From Podarcis raffonei (taxonomy: Eukaryota > Chordata > Lepidosauria > Squamata > Lacertidae), in NCBI RefSeq assembly GCF_027172205.1, contig NC_070614.1, positions 39,624,001 to 39,688,000 of the forward strand: a DNA stretch of 64,000 bases, in the 5' to 3' direction. The first letter of the stretch is position 1. Every line of letters begins with the position of its first letter. Positions 1 through 11,300 of this stretch are shown piece by piece. The notes beneath the pieces are model-generated. The model searched no databases, was not told where the DNA came from, and saw only the letters and a program-made list of their open reading frames with translations. A program made the position numbers and the translations under genes.

Positions 1-1800
1 GGAGTGGTTGGGGAGTTTGAGGCTGAGAGGAGGAGCACATGGGATCAGCTTTGGTGGTGACATGGGAGCAAGATAAATGTAAGATTTAAAGCGAGTCGAG
101 CCACAATAACTACCACACCCTTATCAAGAGGCATGGCTCCACACACACAAGCACAGGGTGGCTGTGCTGTGCTCTCCAGTATGATTCTGAAGGATGGGCT
201 GGACTGAGGACGAACATTTGCAGGGAGTGGTATTGACATAATCAGTGTTAGATGCTGCAACGCTTAATTCCAAAATCAATATTAGGTACCTTTATTGGGC
301 CAGCAAAAGACAATGATCACAAAATAGGGTGCTAGCATTCAAATTCTCCATAACTCTTAATCAGTTTAGGTATTAAACAATACCGGGGTGGAGGTTTGCT
401 AGTGGTAAAGCCATCCATGTCTGCTTGTGTTAGCTAAAAGAGTTAAAACACTGGGCTAAGGGATTAGATACACACATGGAAATTGTGCATTTTATGGGGT
501 GCAGAGCCAGAGGTTAAGGGCCCAGGGGTGTGGGTTTATTGGTGGCAGGCAATAGGGAGAGGGGGCTAGAGGTTTATGCATTTTGAGGTTTGAAAGGAAT
601 GTGATTCAATATCCCAGTCATGTCTAAAAACAAAGGAGGTTGAGAATGAGAGATTTTTAGGTGAGTGGACCTCATAGGATGAAGAGATAAAATAGATGGA
701 GACTGTCATCCAAAATGAGGCTCCCTCAAGAGCTGTTCAGACTGGACTCGTGTTACATCCAAACTGGGAGCAAAGCTGGTTGCGGGGGGAACTCACAAGT
801 TGAGTGAAGAGGAAGCAGGCATAGAACACATTCTGCTTGCTAATTCAAAAGACGTCCTTACCATTTTCCTTCAGCATTAACACACAAACACACGACCTGC
901 TACCTAAGAAGATGGAAGCATGGGGGGAGGGGGGGAGCCTTTCAAAATCCAGGATTTCTCTTGATTTTGATCATTGAAGATCAGTTTAAAGCACGAGTTC
1001 CAACTGATCTGTGTTAAAAGATCTTGAGTATATGCCCTCCCTGGACCCATATCCTCATCTAGTTTTCAATGGTAGAGGCATCTGAAAGTACCCCACAAGA
1101 ACGGTTGAATGAACTCTACTTAAGTTAGGAAGTGAAATAGAACGAGAACCTCTCTGTGTGAGTAAAAGTAAATTGGAGTGGCAAGTTATAATTGTGCTTG
1201 GTGGCATATCTGAACTGACTATGTGTTGAGCCTGATTAATAGGAAAATGGGGATATTTTTGAATTCCCCAGCAAGACCCAGCATTATTCTCCAGGATGTA
1301 GCGTTCCAAATGGACCCACTACAATCTTTGCAGAATGCATCAATGAAGCATTTTGTATACTCACAGCCTAGTAGACCCTGTGATGTCAAATATATGTTGC
1401 CCAGACATTTCAAATTTCAGGCAAACCAGAAATATCTAGTTAGGACCACAATGCCCTGCTATTTTTCAAATTTTTTATTTACTGAGGGAGTGGTCTTTTA
1501 GTTGGATCTTAGTGGTAGTTACTGTGGAGGTGAGATGGGGCCAGATTGTTGAATGAGAGGATGAACATTGAGGGGAGAAGCAAAATCTATGGGGGATTAT
1601 TACAAACATGCCCCACCTCCTATACAGGAGGAGGGAACATCTGATGCAAAACTGTCACCCTCCCTTTGCACCAATAATCATTGAGTATGAGTCACGCTTT
1701 GAGCCCATGGCTGTGATGGCAAAGAGGGTGGGGTGCAGATAGCCAATTAGGAATGGGCATGGGTTAGGCAGGGTGGGTTGAATGGGGAGGGGCTGGTAAA
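1..1800. other. Intergenic 5' flank, no gene seen
   Basis: I find no credible exon here. The stretch at about 268-375 reads like a short dispersed-repeat piece (a 'gctagcattcaaattctcc' phrase common in reptile repeats), but I cannot name the family. The last 300 bases become GC-richer with short G-runs and lead into the likely first exon of the phosphatase gene. Confidence 0.4.
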
Positions 1801-1967
1801 GAGTCCACTGGCCCTTTAAGAAGCTGTCCACTCCTACTCCCTATTCCTCCATTTTCCCACCATCGTTGCATCATTCCTGCAGCATCACAGTTTCTAGCTC
1901 CTTCCCTTTCTCCCTCCCCACAACCTAACCCTGAGATGAGAACAGCAGCTACTACGGAATGACCGAG
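1801..1967 (+). other. Candidate noncoding first exon of the DUSP14-like gene
   Basis: A pyrimidine-rich leader ends in a strong donor, ACCGAG|GTAGGT, with GT at 1968-1969. This pairs with the acceptor TAG at 2421-2423 in front of the coding exon. The 5' boundary is a guess because no TATA box or initiator stands out. The exon holds an ATG at 1959 that opens a short upstream reading frame once spliced (see findings). DUSP14 and DUSP18 in mammals also have noncoding 5' exons upstream of a single coding exon, which fits. Confidence 0.4.
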
Positions 1968-2428
1968 GTAGGTAGGCTATTGGGAGACGTTTGGCTTTGC
2001 ACGGAAGCAGAACTCTTTGATCTCTCTCCCTCCACATCCCCATCTTTGCATCCCGTTCACTCCCTTTGCTCCCCTTATCACCTCACTTTGCTCTGTCTGC
2101 TCATCCACCCGCCTTTCTCTCCTGTTTCACAGTGCCACAAATAACCTATCCATCTCTTCCACCTGCTTAAAAAAATTGCAAGTTCATTTCCCACCTCTGC
2201 CTCACCCCACGCCTCCCCAAATCCCATGCTTGTTCTTATATTTATTAGAATAGGGGGGATAGCAGAAAAGGAGGAGGCATGGGGACTTTTGCTCTCTGGG
2301 AGCGTGCCAGACTCTCAGTAGCAGCTGCTCAAGTGAAAGAATGGAATCATGTATCTTTTAGCTCTTTGTTTGTTTAAGTGCACCAGTTCTTTGAACTTTA
2401 TCACCTCTTTCTTCCCCCCCTAGCTGTT

Positions 2429-3070
2429 ATGTACGCTGAACCATCCGCCATGAATTTCCGGAACCACGGCTTCTTCCGCCGTTCTCCGCCTCCTTCTGTG
2501 GCCAAGCCTGCCCCTGCTGCTGGGAACACTCTGTCCGTCTTAGGAGGCATCGCTCAGATCTCCCCTTGCCTCTACCTCTCCTCCGGCAATGCTGCGTCCA
2601 ACAGGCACATGGTCTACTCCAGGGCAGTGACTTGCGTCGTGAACGCCACCATGGAAATCCCCAACGCCAACTGGCCAGATATTGACTACGTCAAGGTGCC
2701 TGTCCCCGACCTCCCTCACGCTCCACTGTCCTTGTACTTTGACTCTGTGGCCGACAGGATACACCAGACGGGGAAGAAGAATGGAAGAACCCTTGTCCAT
2801 TGCGTGGCAGGGGTCAGTAGATCCGCCTCCCTCTGCATCGCCTACTTGATGAAATACCACCGGTTGAGTCTCTTGGATGCCCACGAGTGGGTGAAGAGCA
2901 GGCGACCCGTCGTAAGGCCCAATGTCGGTTTCTGGAGACAACTCATTGAGTACGAACGCAAGCTGTTTGGCAAGAACACAGTCAAGATGGTACCGTCACC
3001 CATTGGCTTGGTCCCAGATATCTACGAGAAAGAGACCCGGGGGCTGGTCCCCCTGTGGAACTTAAGATAG
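2429..3070 (+). CDS. DUSP14-like atypical dual-specificity protein phosphatase, single coding exon
   Basis: Cytoplasmic cysteine phosphatase of the small atypical DUSP class, which removes phosphate from Tyr and Ser/Thr of signalling proteins (MAP-kinase pathway proteins and TAK1/TAB1 for DUSP14). The 213 aa product has the signature HCVAGVSRS with His124, nucleophile Cys125 and Arg131, and the general-acid Asp94 in the loop PVPDLPH. The catalytic domain spans roughly residues 38-185, followed by the family tail MVPSPIGLVPDIYEKE. Segments such as IPNANWPDIDYVKVPVPDLP and RPNVGFWRQLIEYERKLFGK are closer to human DUSP14 than to DUSP18/21 from memory. There is no kinase-interacting rhodanese domain. 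The first ~37 residues are Pro/Ala/Arg-rich and not family-like. The exon begins at 2424 after a polypyrimidine-CTAG acceptor. I take the first ATG (2429), but the ATG at 2450 (residue 8) has a better Kozak context and could be the real start. The frame is open with a normal stop. An exact orthologue symbol is not certain. Confidence 0.92.
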   Translation: MYAEPSAMNFRNHGFFRRSPPPSVAKPAPAAGNTLSVLGGIAQISPCLYLSSGNAASNRHMVYSRAVTCVVNATMEIPNANWPDIDYVKVPVPDLPHAPLSLYFDSVADRIHQTGKKNGRTLVHCVAGVSRSASLCIAYLMKYHRLSLLDAHEWVKSRRPVVRPNVGFWRQLIEYERKLFGKNTVKMVPSPIGLVPDIYEKETRGLVPLWNLR

Positions 3071-5920
3071 ACGCTGGGCAACTTTGGGAATGTGGTTGGG
3101 TGACGCGGGCTGCTTGAATTTAGGATCAAAACGTTCCACCATGTTCGGACCACTACTAAGAACTTCCAGCATGGTGGACTTTGGTAAGAAAATGCTGTTA
3201 CGATAGTCTTTTTTTGTGAGACCTTGCAATATGATTAGATCATGAAAAAGACCTTGAGTTGCTTGGCCATTTCAGTGTGAATGACTGGTTCCGCCATGTC
3301 AAATGTTACTAAGAACTTATATAGTTTTGCTTGTATCAAGAGAAGGTTAATAGCAGAATATAGGCAGTAAATATATTTATCTAAAGCAGAGCTTCGAGAT
3401 CTGAATAAATTGACCCTCCCTTTGTGAGGAGGAAAGGGAGAAAAATAATTTATTGAAGACAGCTTCAGAATTACTTCCCGGCAGTAGGGCCTGGGTTTAC
3501 TTTGGTTTTAACAAACACAATAAACTTCCCCCCCAGAGAGTGAAATCTTAGCAGTAATGACAGGCATTAATGTTAACATTGCTCCCAAGGCACACATTGT
3601 TTAAGGACTGCTTTGCCAATAAGGAGGCAGAAGTGAAGAAGCTGAAGATGATCATACTTCCAAGGGCAGCTGGTACATTTCAGCTCCAGAAAGCAGAGGG
3701 AGTCTTCAGTACAATAATTTTCACTGTGCGGGCTACAACCCAGCAGCCCGTGGGTATAATGAATACTGCTGTTTCAGTATAATACTGTTCCAACCCAGGA
3801 AAATCCACTCGTGTGGAGAACAGAGGATTAATGCTCATATTACCTCAGTATAGGGCTAACCGTGGAGGGCCAAAAGCACAAAGAAAGGTAAATTGTCCAG
3901 TAGGGAGGGGACAAAGTAAAAAACTATATCTATTTCTGACACTGGGGAATTACCCTTCAGCATTAAAAGCCTGTTACCTCGCTTCCTCAGGAATAATGAA
4001 CAATATGGTGGGGCTCTGGCATTGTGTGGGAAAGGGCAAACTATTTTCTAATCACAAGTTGAGGGCAACGTTTTCTGGACAAAAAAATCCCTCTCAGTAG
4101 AATGTGTGCATGTGTTTTTGAAAGCTTTTAATGCCACAGAGAGGACAAAATGATAGGATAACAATAGTTATGGGGGTAAATTTAACATCTGAGGAGATGG
4201 ATCCGCAGTCAAGTATGCTAGTGAAGGGGAACTGGGTTCTATTTGAAGATTTTCTGACTATACCAGAGAATGAAAGGTGGAGGTGAATCCAGAGTCAAGT
4301 GTGTGTTCAGTTAAAATTCAGCCGTTTTATTTCAAATTAATTTGAATATTTGAAAGTCAAGGGAACAGCTTGGGATGTTCAAGGCCTAGAGTTACCCAGA
4401 CTACAATAAGGAGCTGTGAGGTAGCGGGGAGTAAAATATTCCAAATGGAATAGGTTTTAGAAGTTACATAGGGTGTTCTGCCATATAAATTAGCTTTGGA
4501 GGTACAGGTTTCCAAGTGTTTTAAAGAAATTATTGGAAAGCACAAATTTTGTCATTTTAAATCTTTACCAAATAAGGATGTTCCAGATAGAGAGACCCCT
4601 TTAAAGAAGTTTCCTTAGCAAAACGTTATTGCCCTGTTGGATGGATGGGCTTAACACTCAGCAACCCCTTGGTTGTTGTTTCGTTTCTATTAGTACTGGT
4701 TTTTATTAGAGTATTGTAAAAGGTGTGGTTAACTAGGACTTCCACAGCAGTGCTTTTCTCTCCAGAACAAGGAACTTATTTCACCCTCACTTTTGGAAGT
4801 TTTAGCCTGCACTGACTTTTCAGAGCGATTTCCCCCCAGAACCCTGCCTGTCAGTCAAGCCTGGCTAGAAAGTTCTAGAAGCTCATAGCTAAAGTAGGCC
4901 TGTGTGGTATCTGAGAAAAGGATACTGGCTGAATATTTCAAGGCTAATTTATAAAGTGTGTGTGTGTGGAGGTGGGGGTTTTGAATTCCTCTGTTCTCAC
5001 TGCAAAATTTCTACTACCTTCGAAATGTCTTGAAGCATAGATAAGCAACTGGCAACTCAGGACCCTCTCTCATATTTGAAGGTGGACGACAGCCCCACAC
5101 ATACGATACTCACCATGAATAAATTGAAGTGGACAATGTATTCATTTGTGTCAACATTGTCATCTATTATAGACAGTGTTAATGAAAATGTAGAAGTGTA
5201 ATCCTTTTGGTTAAGGAATTCTAAACATATACATGACATATTAGGTTTTCTTTTGTAGACTAACGCTAGTACAGTGGTTCCTTATGTTAAACCTCTTAGC
5301 AGCTGAACATTCATCTATTGAAAAGACTGAGGGAAAACTATGTTGCTTTTGAGCAAAACTGAAACACCCCTCACTCTGTATGTTTTCAAGTATAGATGTC
5401 AAAGCCCAAAGGTTTGGGCTATTTAAGGATAGTCTTGCATGAAAGAGGAAGGATTTTGAGCTGAAAGTGACATCTGGAAAGATAACTTTTTACCCATACA
5501 ACTACATATTCCTGCTTCAAAATTAGACACTGAACCCCCAAGTTAGAGAAGAGCATTTAAATCTCCCCAAAGGCCTGGCATCTTAATAGGTGAATTAACA
5601 CAAAAGAAAGTGTCCTATCTTCTAAGACTGAACACAGGACTGGTCAATGTAGAGACATCTAGCGTGTACTGTCCTCCAAAAGTATCTCTGAATTGGGCTC
5701 AGAAACAGAACTACTGCTGTCTGAGGAGGAAATTGTTACAGAGGATGGAGCATAAGCTGGTCTTCCTTTCAAGTGGTGAATATGTACATAAAACCTCTGC
5801 AGTTCTGTATACTTTGTAAATACTAGAGGATTAAAAAAAATATCTATATTAATTAAAGTTAGGGTTTCTTATTGCTTCAGTTCAATGACAAAAGATCTTA
5901 ATAAATATAAAAATGTAAAT
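3071..5920 (+). other. Probable long 3' untranslated region of the DUSP14-like gene
   Basis: There is no ORF of note and no recognisable repeat over 2.8 kb, unlike the flanking DNA. Canonical AATAAA signals lie at 3404-3409, 3519-3524 and 5900-5905, so short and long 3' ends are both possible. The long version is an inference from the repeat-free, AT-rich character. Transcript data would decide. Confidence 0.45.
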
Positions 5921-6003
5921 GAGCTGCTCCCTGCAGTGTTATTGCCTATTGGTTTTAGAGTTTCATAAAATGGTGCTTTGTTTTGTTTTTGCATTCATGT
6001 GAG

Positions 6004-6140
6004 GGAGAGGGACCACACAGCTCCATGATAGAGCATATGTTTTGTATGCATAAGAGCCTAATTTTAATCCTTGGCTAGTTAAAAGGATCTGGTGATGGGA
6101 AAGAATCCTCCCTAAGAGCCAGTGCACAACCCTGGGCCAA
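6004..6140 (+). repeat. Degraded tRNA-type SINE fragment
   Basis: It resembles the copies at 9535 and 10450: a 'gatagagcatatg' A-box-like start, then a box-B-like 'cctaattttaatccttggc', then a body with 'gggaaagaatcctccc'. It is diverged and truncated, and the family is not named with confidence. Confidence 0.35.
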
Positions 6141-6689
6141 ATGCACCAACTTTCTGCCTTGCTATAAAGCTGGTTCCTAGGAGGCACAGACGAGGAAACA
6201 GAGAGGGGATTTTGGTAGGCTTCCTTTCAAAATAATCCAAGCTGGACTGAATGATGAACGATCTCACTTTGTGTAAGGCACCAAAAGATGCTGTCCCAGG
6301 AAACCCCAACCTTGCAGAGTATTTCATCAGCACATGCCACACCCATATACTTTATTAGGACCTTGCTATTTTTTAAGTTTTTCTAGCTATTGCAAAAAAA
6401 CTCTCCACTGCCATTTTTTGCATGCATTCAAAGATCGGTACAAAGCATGTTGCCGTGACAGGATGAGAAGTCTGGGCAAGTGAGGGAACGTTAAAAGATC
6501 TGGAGCAACTTCCCTGTGGTGGATTCCTAGACTGTAGAGCTGTGTATATCGGTGTGAATAAGCCAAGTCTGTAGCCAAATGGGTGAAGTCACTGCAGCCC
6601 ACAGCACCCGCACTCCCCAGCAGTGTGGGATCATGTCACAGGGGGAAGAGCCACGCAGCCACAGAAGCTCCATTCCCAATATGCTAGAG

Positions 6690-7494
6690 CAGGGGTAGGC
6701 AACCTAAGGCCCATGGGCCAGATGCGGCCCAATCACCTTCTCAATCTGGCCCACAGACAGTCTGGGAAGCATCATGTTTTTACATGAGTAGAATGTGTGC
6801 TTTTATTTAAAACACATCTCTGGGTTATTTGTGGGGCACAGAAATGTTCATCCCCAGCCCTCAATATACCGTATTTTTCGCCCTATAGGACACACTTTCC
6901 CCCCTCCAAAAATGAAGGGGAAATCTGGGTGCGTCCTATGGGGCGAATGCAGGCTTTCGCCGAAGCTTGGAGAGCGAGAGGGGTCGGTGCGGGCGCCCGA
7001 CGCTCCAGGCTTCAGGAACACATCCGTAGCCTAAGCAGCCCTGCGGGAGTTCCCGAGGGGCTGTCTATGCTGCGGATAGCAGCCTGCTTCCCAGAGCGTC
7101 GGGCGCTCTGCTTTCAGGGCGCTTCAGGAACACATCCGCAGCCTAGGCAGCCCTGTGGGAGGTCCCACAGGGCTCCCTATGCTGCGGATAGCAGCCTGCC
7201 GCCTGGCGCAAGGGGTGCCCTGAAGCAGAGCGCCCCGCCCGCCGGACAGACATCGGCCAGCCCCACAAGCTCAGGGGACAGCTAGGAGGCGCAGCGCCGC
7301 CATCCCGCTGTTCCTCGACCTGGTTCGGTTTCCCCCACCTGGTTTTTGGGGGAAAATAAAGGGGGGAAAATTTCCCTTTATTTCCCCCCGAAAAAACTAG
7401 GTGCGTCCTATGGGAAAAATACGGTAGTCTGGCCCACCACATGGTCTGAGGGGTGGTGGACCAGCCAACGGCTGAAAAAGGTTGCTGACCCCTG
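6690..7494. mobile_element. hAT-type DNA transposon carrying an inserted second element
   Basis: The ends are inverted: CAGGGGTAGGCAACCT on the left and AGGTTGCTGACCCCTG on the right. They are flanked by an 8 bp direct repeat, tgctagag at 6682-6689 and tgccagag at 7495-7502 (7 of 8 match), the hallmark of hAT integration. Internal 'ctggcccac' phrases on both sides belong to the same element. No transposase ORF remains, so it is a non-autonomous copy. The interior is interrupted by the element at 6869-7424. Confidence 0.78.
6869..7424. mobile_element. TA-flanked DNA transposon nested in the hAT copy
   Basis: Terminal inverted repeats start CCGTATTTTTCGCCCTATAG and end with the complement, ...GGAAAAATACGG, directly flanked by TA on each side (6867-6868 and 7425-7426). 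TA duplication suggests the Tc1/mariner superfamily, but the family is not certain. The interior is GC-rich and contains a tandem duplication: a ~79 bp block at 7009-7087 recurs at 7121-7199, spaced 112 bp apart. ORFs across it (for example 6797-7285) are accidental. Confidence 0.75.
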
Positions 7495-7659
7495 TGCCAG
7501 AGCCTCTGGTTCCATGAGATCTAGAAGTTTGCCCTTTTAGGAAAAGCTGCAATAATTTAGATGCTTTGACGGATCCAGCTTCTGCACCAGTTGTTGGATT
7601 ATGGTGAATTACTTAGCCTATACGTTCATGAAAAGAGCAATCAGGAGGGTGTACGGAGT

Positions 7660-8303
7660 CTCACTTAGAAAGTCCAACATTTATTAACAAATATAAAACA
7701 TTTTAGCTGTAAAATCTCCAGAACAAACATCCATAATTAAATGTGATCCACATTGCAAAGGCACATCTGTCCTCTAACCAAGTGAATCAATTTTGTTCTC
7801 ATTTAGGAGGCGCCCAGAGGGAAGAGAAATGCCACAAAATGTGAAAAGAGGCAAGGTACCAGACCATATGGGAAATGAAGCCCCACATCCCCTCCTTTGC
7901 AATATACTCTTGCATGTGTTCTTGTTTAGGTTTCTTGTTTACTCTTGGAAAGAAGGGTCATGGGGGAAGGTGGCCATACCTCAACTATAATACAGCTATT
8001 TGAAGGAACTGGTGCTGTCTCTTTCTACCCATCTCCCTTAGGAGTGCAAATATTTTTGGAAGGGATGAACCTTTGCCCTCAGCAGAGATATTTCTGTCCC
8101 ACCTTTCATGCTGGTGATGGGGAAACAGCAACAAAAATATTAACATTATCTTTGTTTTGTCATGCATGCCGAGTGGGGTAAAATGGGACAAAAACATCAC
8201 GAAGCCCTCTCTTGGTTGTCAGGGCCAGACCAACTTGTGTTTTCCCTCAAAATTAGGGCAACAAGCAACCCACGAATGCCTACACTTCCCTCCAACCCTG
8301 GAG
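7660..8303 (-). other. HIRIP3: Likely HIRIP3 3' untranslated region
   Basis: Downstream of the HIRIP3 stop on the minus strand no coding or clear repeat sequence is seen. A minus-strand AATAAA (plus strand TTTATT, 7680-7685) lies about 620 bases past the stop. The end point is inferred from that signal only. Confidence 0.4.
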
Positions 8304-11300
8304 TCAATTGCTTTCCCCATCTGAACTGATGACACCTTTAAGGTGGGACCAGTCCCTAATAGGACTGTGGACAGGTGAATCCTCTGGGGAGCTGAGCTGC
8401 TTAGGCTTGCTGTAGAGACTCCAGACATTTTGACGCCTTGGGCGGCCTGTGTGAATAAAAGGGCAGAGAGAGACAGAAAAGAGTTTCACATGAAGAGGCA
8501 ACAGCTGCGGCTCTAAGGACACTTGTAGGGCTCCATGGACCAAGCCCACTTGCTCTGAGCTCACAACCACAAGATGTGAAGCACATGCCTTCAAGCAAAA
8601 CCCCCTCTAGGCTTCTCCGCTCTTACAGCATTCACTCCCCTTGCATCTAAACGACACCCCTAGAAGTCTACCATCATTTTTCTTATACCTGTGCCCTTTT
8701 TCCTCCCCGCCCCTGCATGCAAGCATGCAAAATAAAAAAGAAACTGGAATATCTGTAGTATTTACTTGATCACCAAAAGGAACGGTTGCCGTGCATCCTT
8801 TGGTCAGAAATAAGACGCAAAAACAAGACTGGAAGTAAACGACAATCAGAAAAGTAGAATATCCAAGATTGGGAAGAAGCATCACAAGCCCCATGTCTGA
8901 TTTCCAGTTTTCCCACCAGACAATGCACAATATTAAATGTTAATCACACAGTGGGAGTGCTGAAATCAAATGGGCTTTAGTATCTTAAATCCACTGATGT
9001 CAGTGGGCCTGCTCTCAGTTGACATAACTGGATATCACCCTGCGTGGGGCAGGTAGGCTCAAATACACATGCAAAACAAAGGCATAAATCAGGAAGTTAA
9101 AGTTTCCAGGTTTCTTCCTATCTACCACTAGCCATGCCCCTTCTCTTTGGCTCCTCCCACCTTTACCTTGTGTGGCGATGATGTTGCAGAGATCGAGCGA
9201 AGCAATTTCGGCGGCCACTTCCCGCTTCTTCTTCAAGGCCTTGCACTTGGCCAGAGATGGTGCCCCTGAGAAAAGGGGAGGGAAAACACAGGCCAAGAAG
9301 TGAGACACGTGGGCAAGCGTCCCCCTGTGCTCAGAAGGATAAGACTCAAAAATAGCCACACTCTGAAAAAGGTGTTGCTGTAGTTTCCCTGAGGTACAGT
9401 GCCTTTAAAAGAGCCTGATGGGTACAAATTCAAACAGGGGCAGCTTTTCATTCACGTGGGGATGTAGTAGTGAGGAAAGCAAGTTCTCTTCAAGTCTCAC
9501 AAACCAAAGAAACCTTGATGGATGGGAGAAACTAGAGAAGGGCTTTAGCGCAGTGACAGAACATATGCTCTGCATGCAGAAGGTCCACGCTTCAACCCTT
9601 GGCATTGCCAGTTAGGGCTGGAAAAGTCCCCCGCCTAAAGTGCGGGAGAGTCACTGAAAGCCAATGCTGAGCCAGAAGGAACAGTAGTCCAACACATTAA
9701 AAGACAGCTTCATCTGACGGATTTCTGGATCATGCAAAGAATCTGGCTTTTGAGGCTGTAAAAAATAGTCTCTGGAGACACCTGTTTAAATTTCTGAACC
9801 ACAGGACCCCCAAGTAGGAATGACAGTAGTGAAGGCGGTGTGTGTGGTCACGGGACTCCCAACAGCTCTTTCCATAATCGCACAAGATCAGCCACTGACT
9901 TTGAAAATGGGCTGTGTGTGCGTAACTCCTACAGGCTGGTTGCAGCACCCACAACTTCCTTGGTCTGAACATGGGGTTTAGAAGCAAGCACACACAGTGC
10001 TGCTGACCCCTAATTCCTGGATCCAGCCTCTCTCTCCCTCCCTCTCTCCTCCCCTTGAAAACAGGCTTTCCCTGCCCTTCCCAGTTTCTGCCTAAAGCAT
10101 CCAACTTGCACCTACCCTTCAGGCCGAGGTTTTCCAGCTCCTCTTTCAGCACCTTCAACTGAGCTTTGCGGGAGTGGCAACCGCTAAGCAGCTTCTTGTA
10201 ATTCCGATGGGCACCGCACTCCCGGATGTAGCGTTTCAGGCGTCGGATTGAAGAGTGCTCCTCATTCTTCCTGGAGTGATGTTCTTTGTCCTGCAGCAGG
10301 TGGGGAACGGGGAAGAGATCGCAAAACCTGACAGGGGGTCCATAAAAACGCTGCATTTTCAAAAGGCAGCCGTTCCTTTAAAATAACCACGCTGTGCCTT
10401 ATTGCAAGGGAGGGGGAACTTTCCCAGCCGCATTCCCTTTTGGGTGCCACATGCTAGTGGAAGGGCCTTAGCTTTTCGTGCAGAAGATTCCCAGGCTCAA
10501 CCCCCAGCCTCTCCACACAGGGATAGGAAAGATGCTGCTGCCAGTCAGTGTAGACAACAATGAGATAGATGGGCCAATGGTCTGAGACTCTGTTCCTATG
10601 GTCTTAAGTGAAATGCCTGGGAAGGATGTGTATCCTGAAAGGCAGGATGCATAGTTAAAAGACACACACAAATTTGATTTTCGATACAGAAGCAAAAGAG
10701 TAAAGGCGGGCACCTTGCTTAGACTGAGGGCCCCCACTGGCCATTAATCCCAAAACTCTGTGCTCCCTGCGTGCCTGACATTCGCACAATAATTCAAGTT
10801 ACTTTCGAGAGCAAAAGCTCGTGCCAGACTACACTCCATGGCCAGGCTGAATATACACTGACCAGCACATTATGGTGCTGGAACTGCCACCCAGAACACA
10901 AAAGACTTGAGTAAATATCAATCTTGGGAATATCTTAACATGCTGGTGGGGGAGGGAGGGAGAGGACAAACTGTGCCCGCAATTGTACTGAGCTATTAAT
11001 GTTTGGTATTGCCAAGCAAAGATCTCCTTACCTTTCCTTTGCGTTTGGAAGAACGGGGGTCATCTTCATCTCCTGAGCTTGAACTCGCTTCCCTCCTTTG
11101 GGGCTTCTGCAGGCCTTTTTTCCTTCCCACCAATTCACTTCCACTGTCCTCTGAATCCGTCTCCAGATCTTTTCCAGCGATGGCATGCTTTCCCTGGGAC
11201 TTCTCTCCTTTCTTTCTCAGCGACTCTTCCTCTGAGCTACATTCACTCCCAGACACACTCTTGCCCTTCTTTTTAAGCTCTCTTTTCTTTTTCCACTTTC

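Noticed and set aside
2540-2941. 133-codon minus-strand ORF
   Set aside because: Antisense shadow of the phosphatase coding exon.
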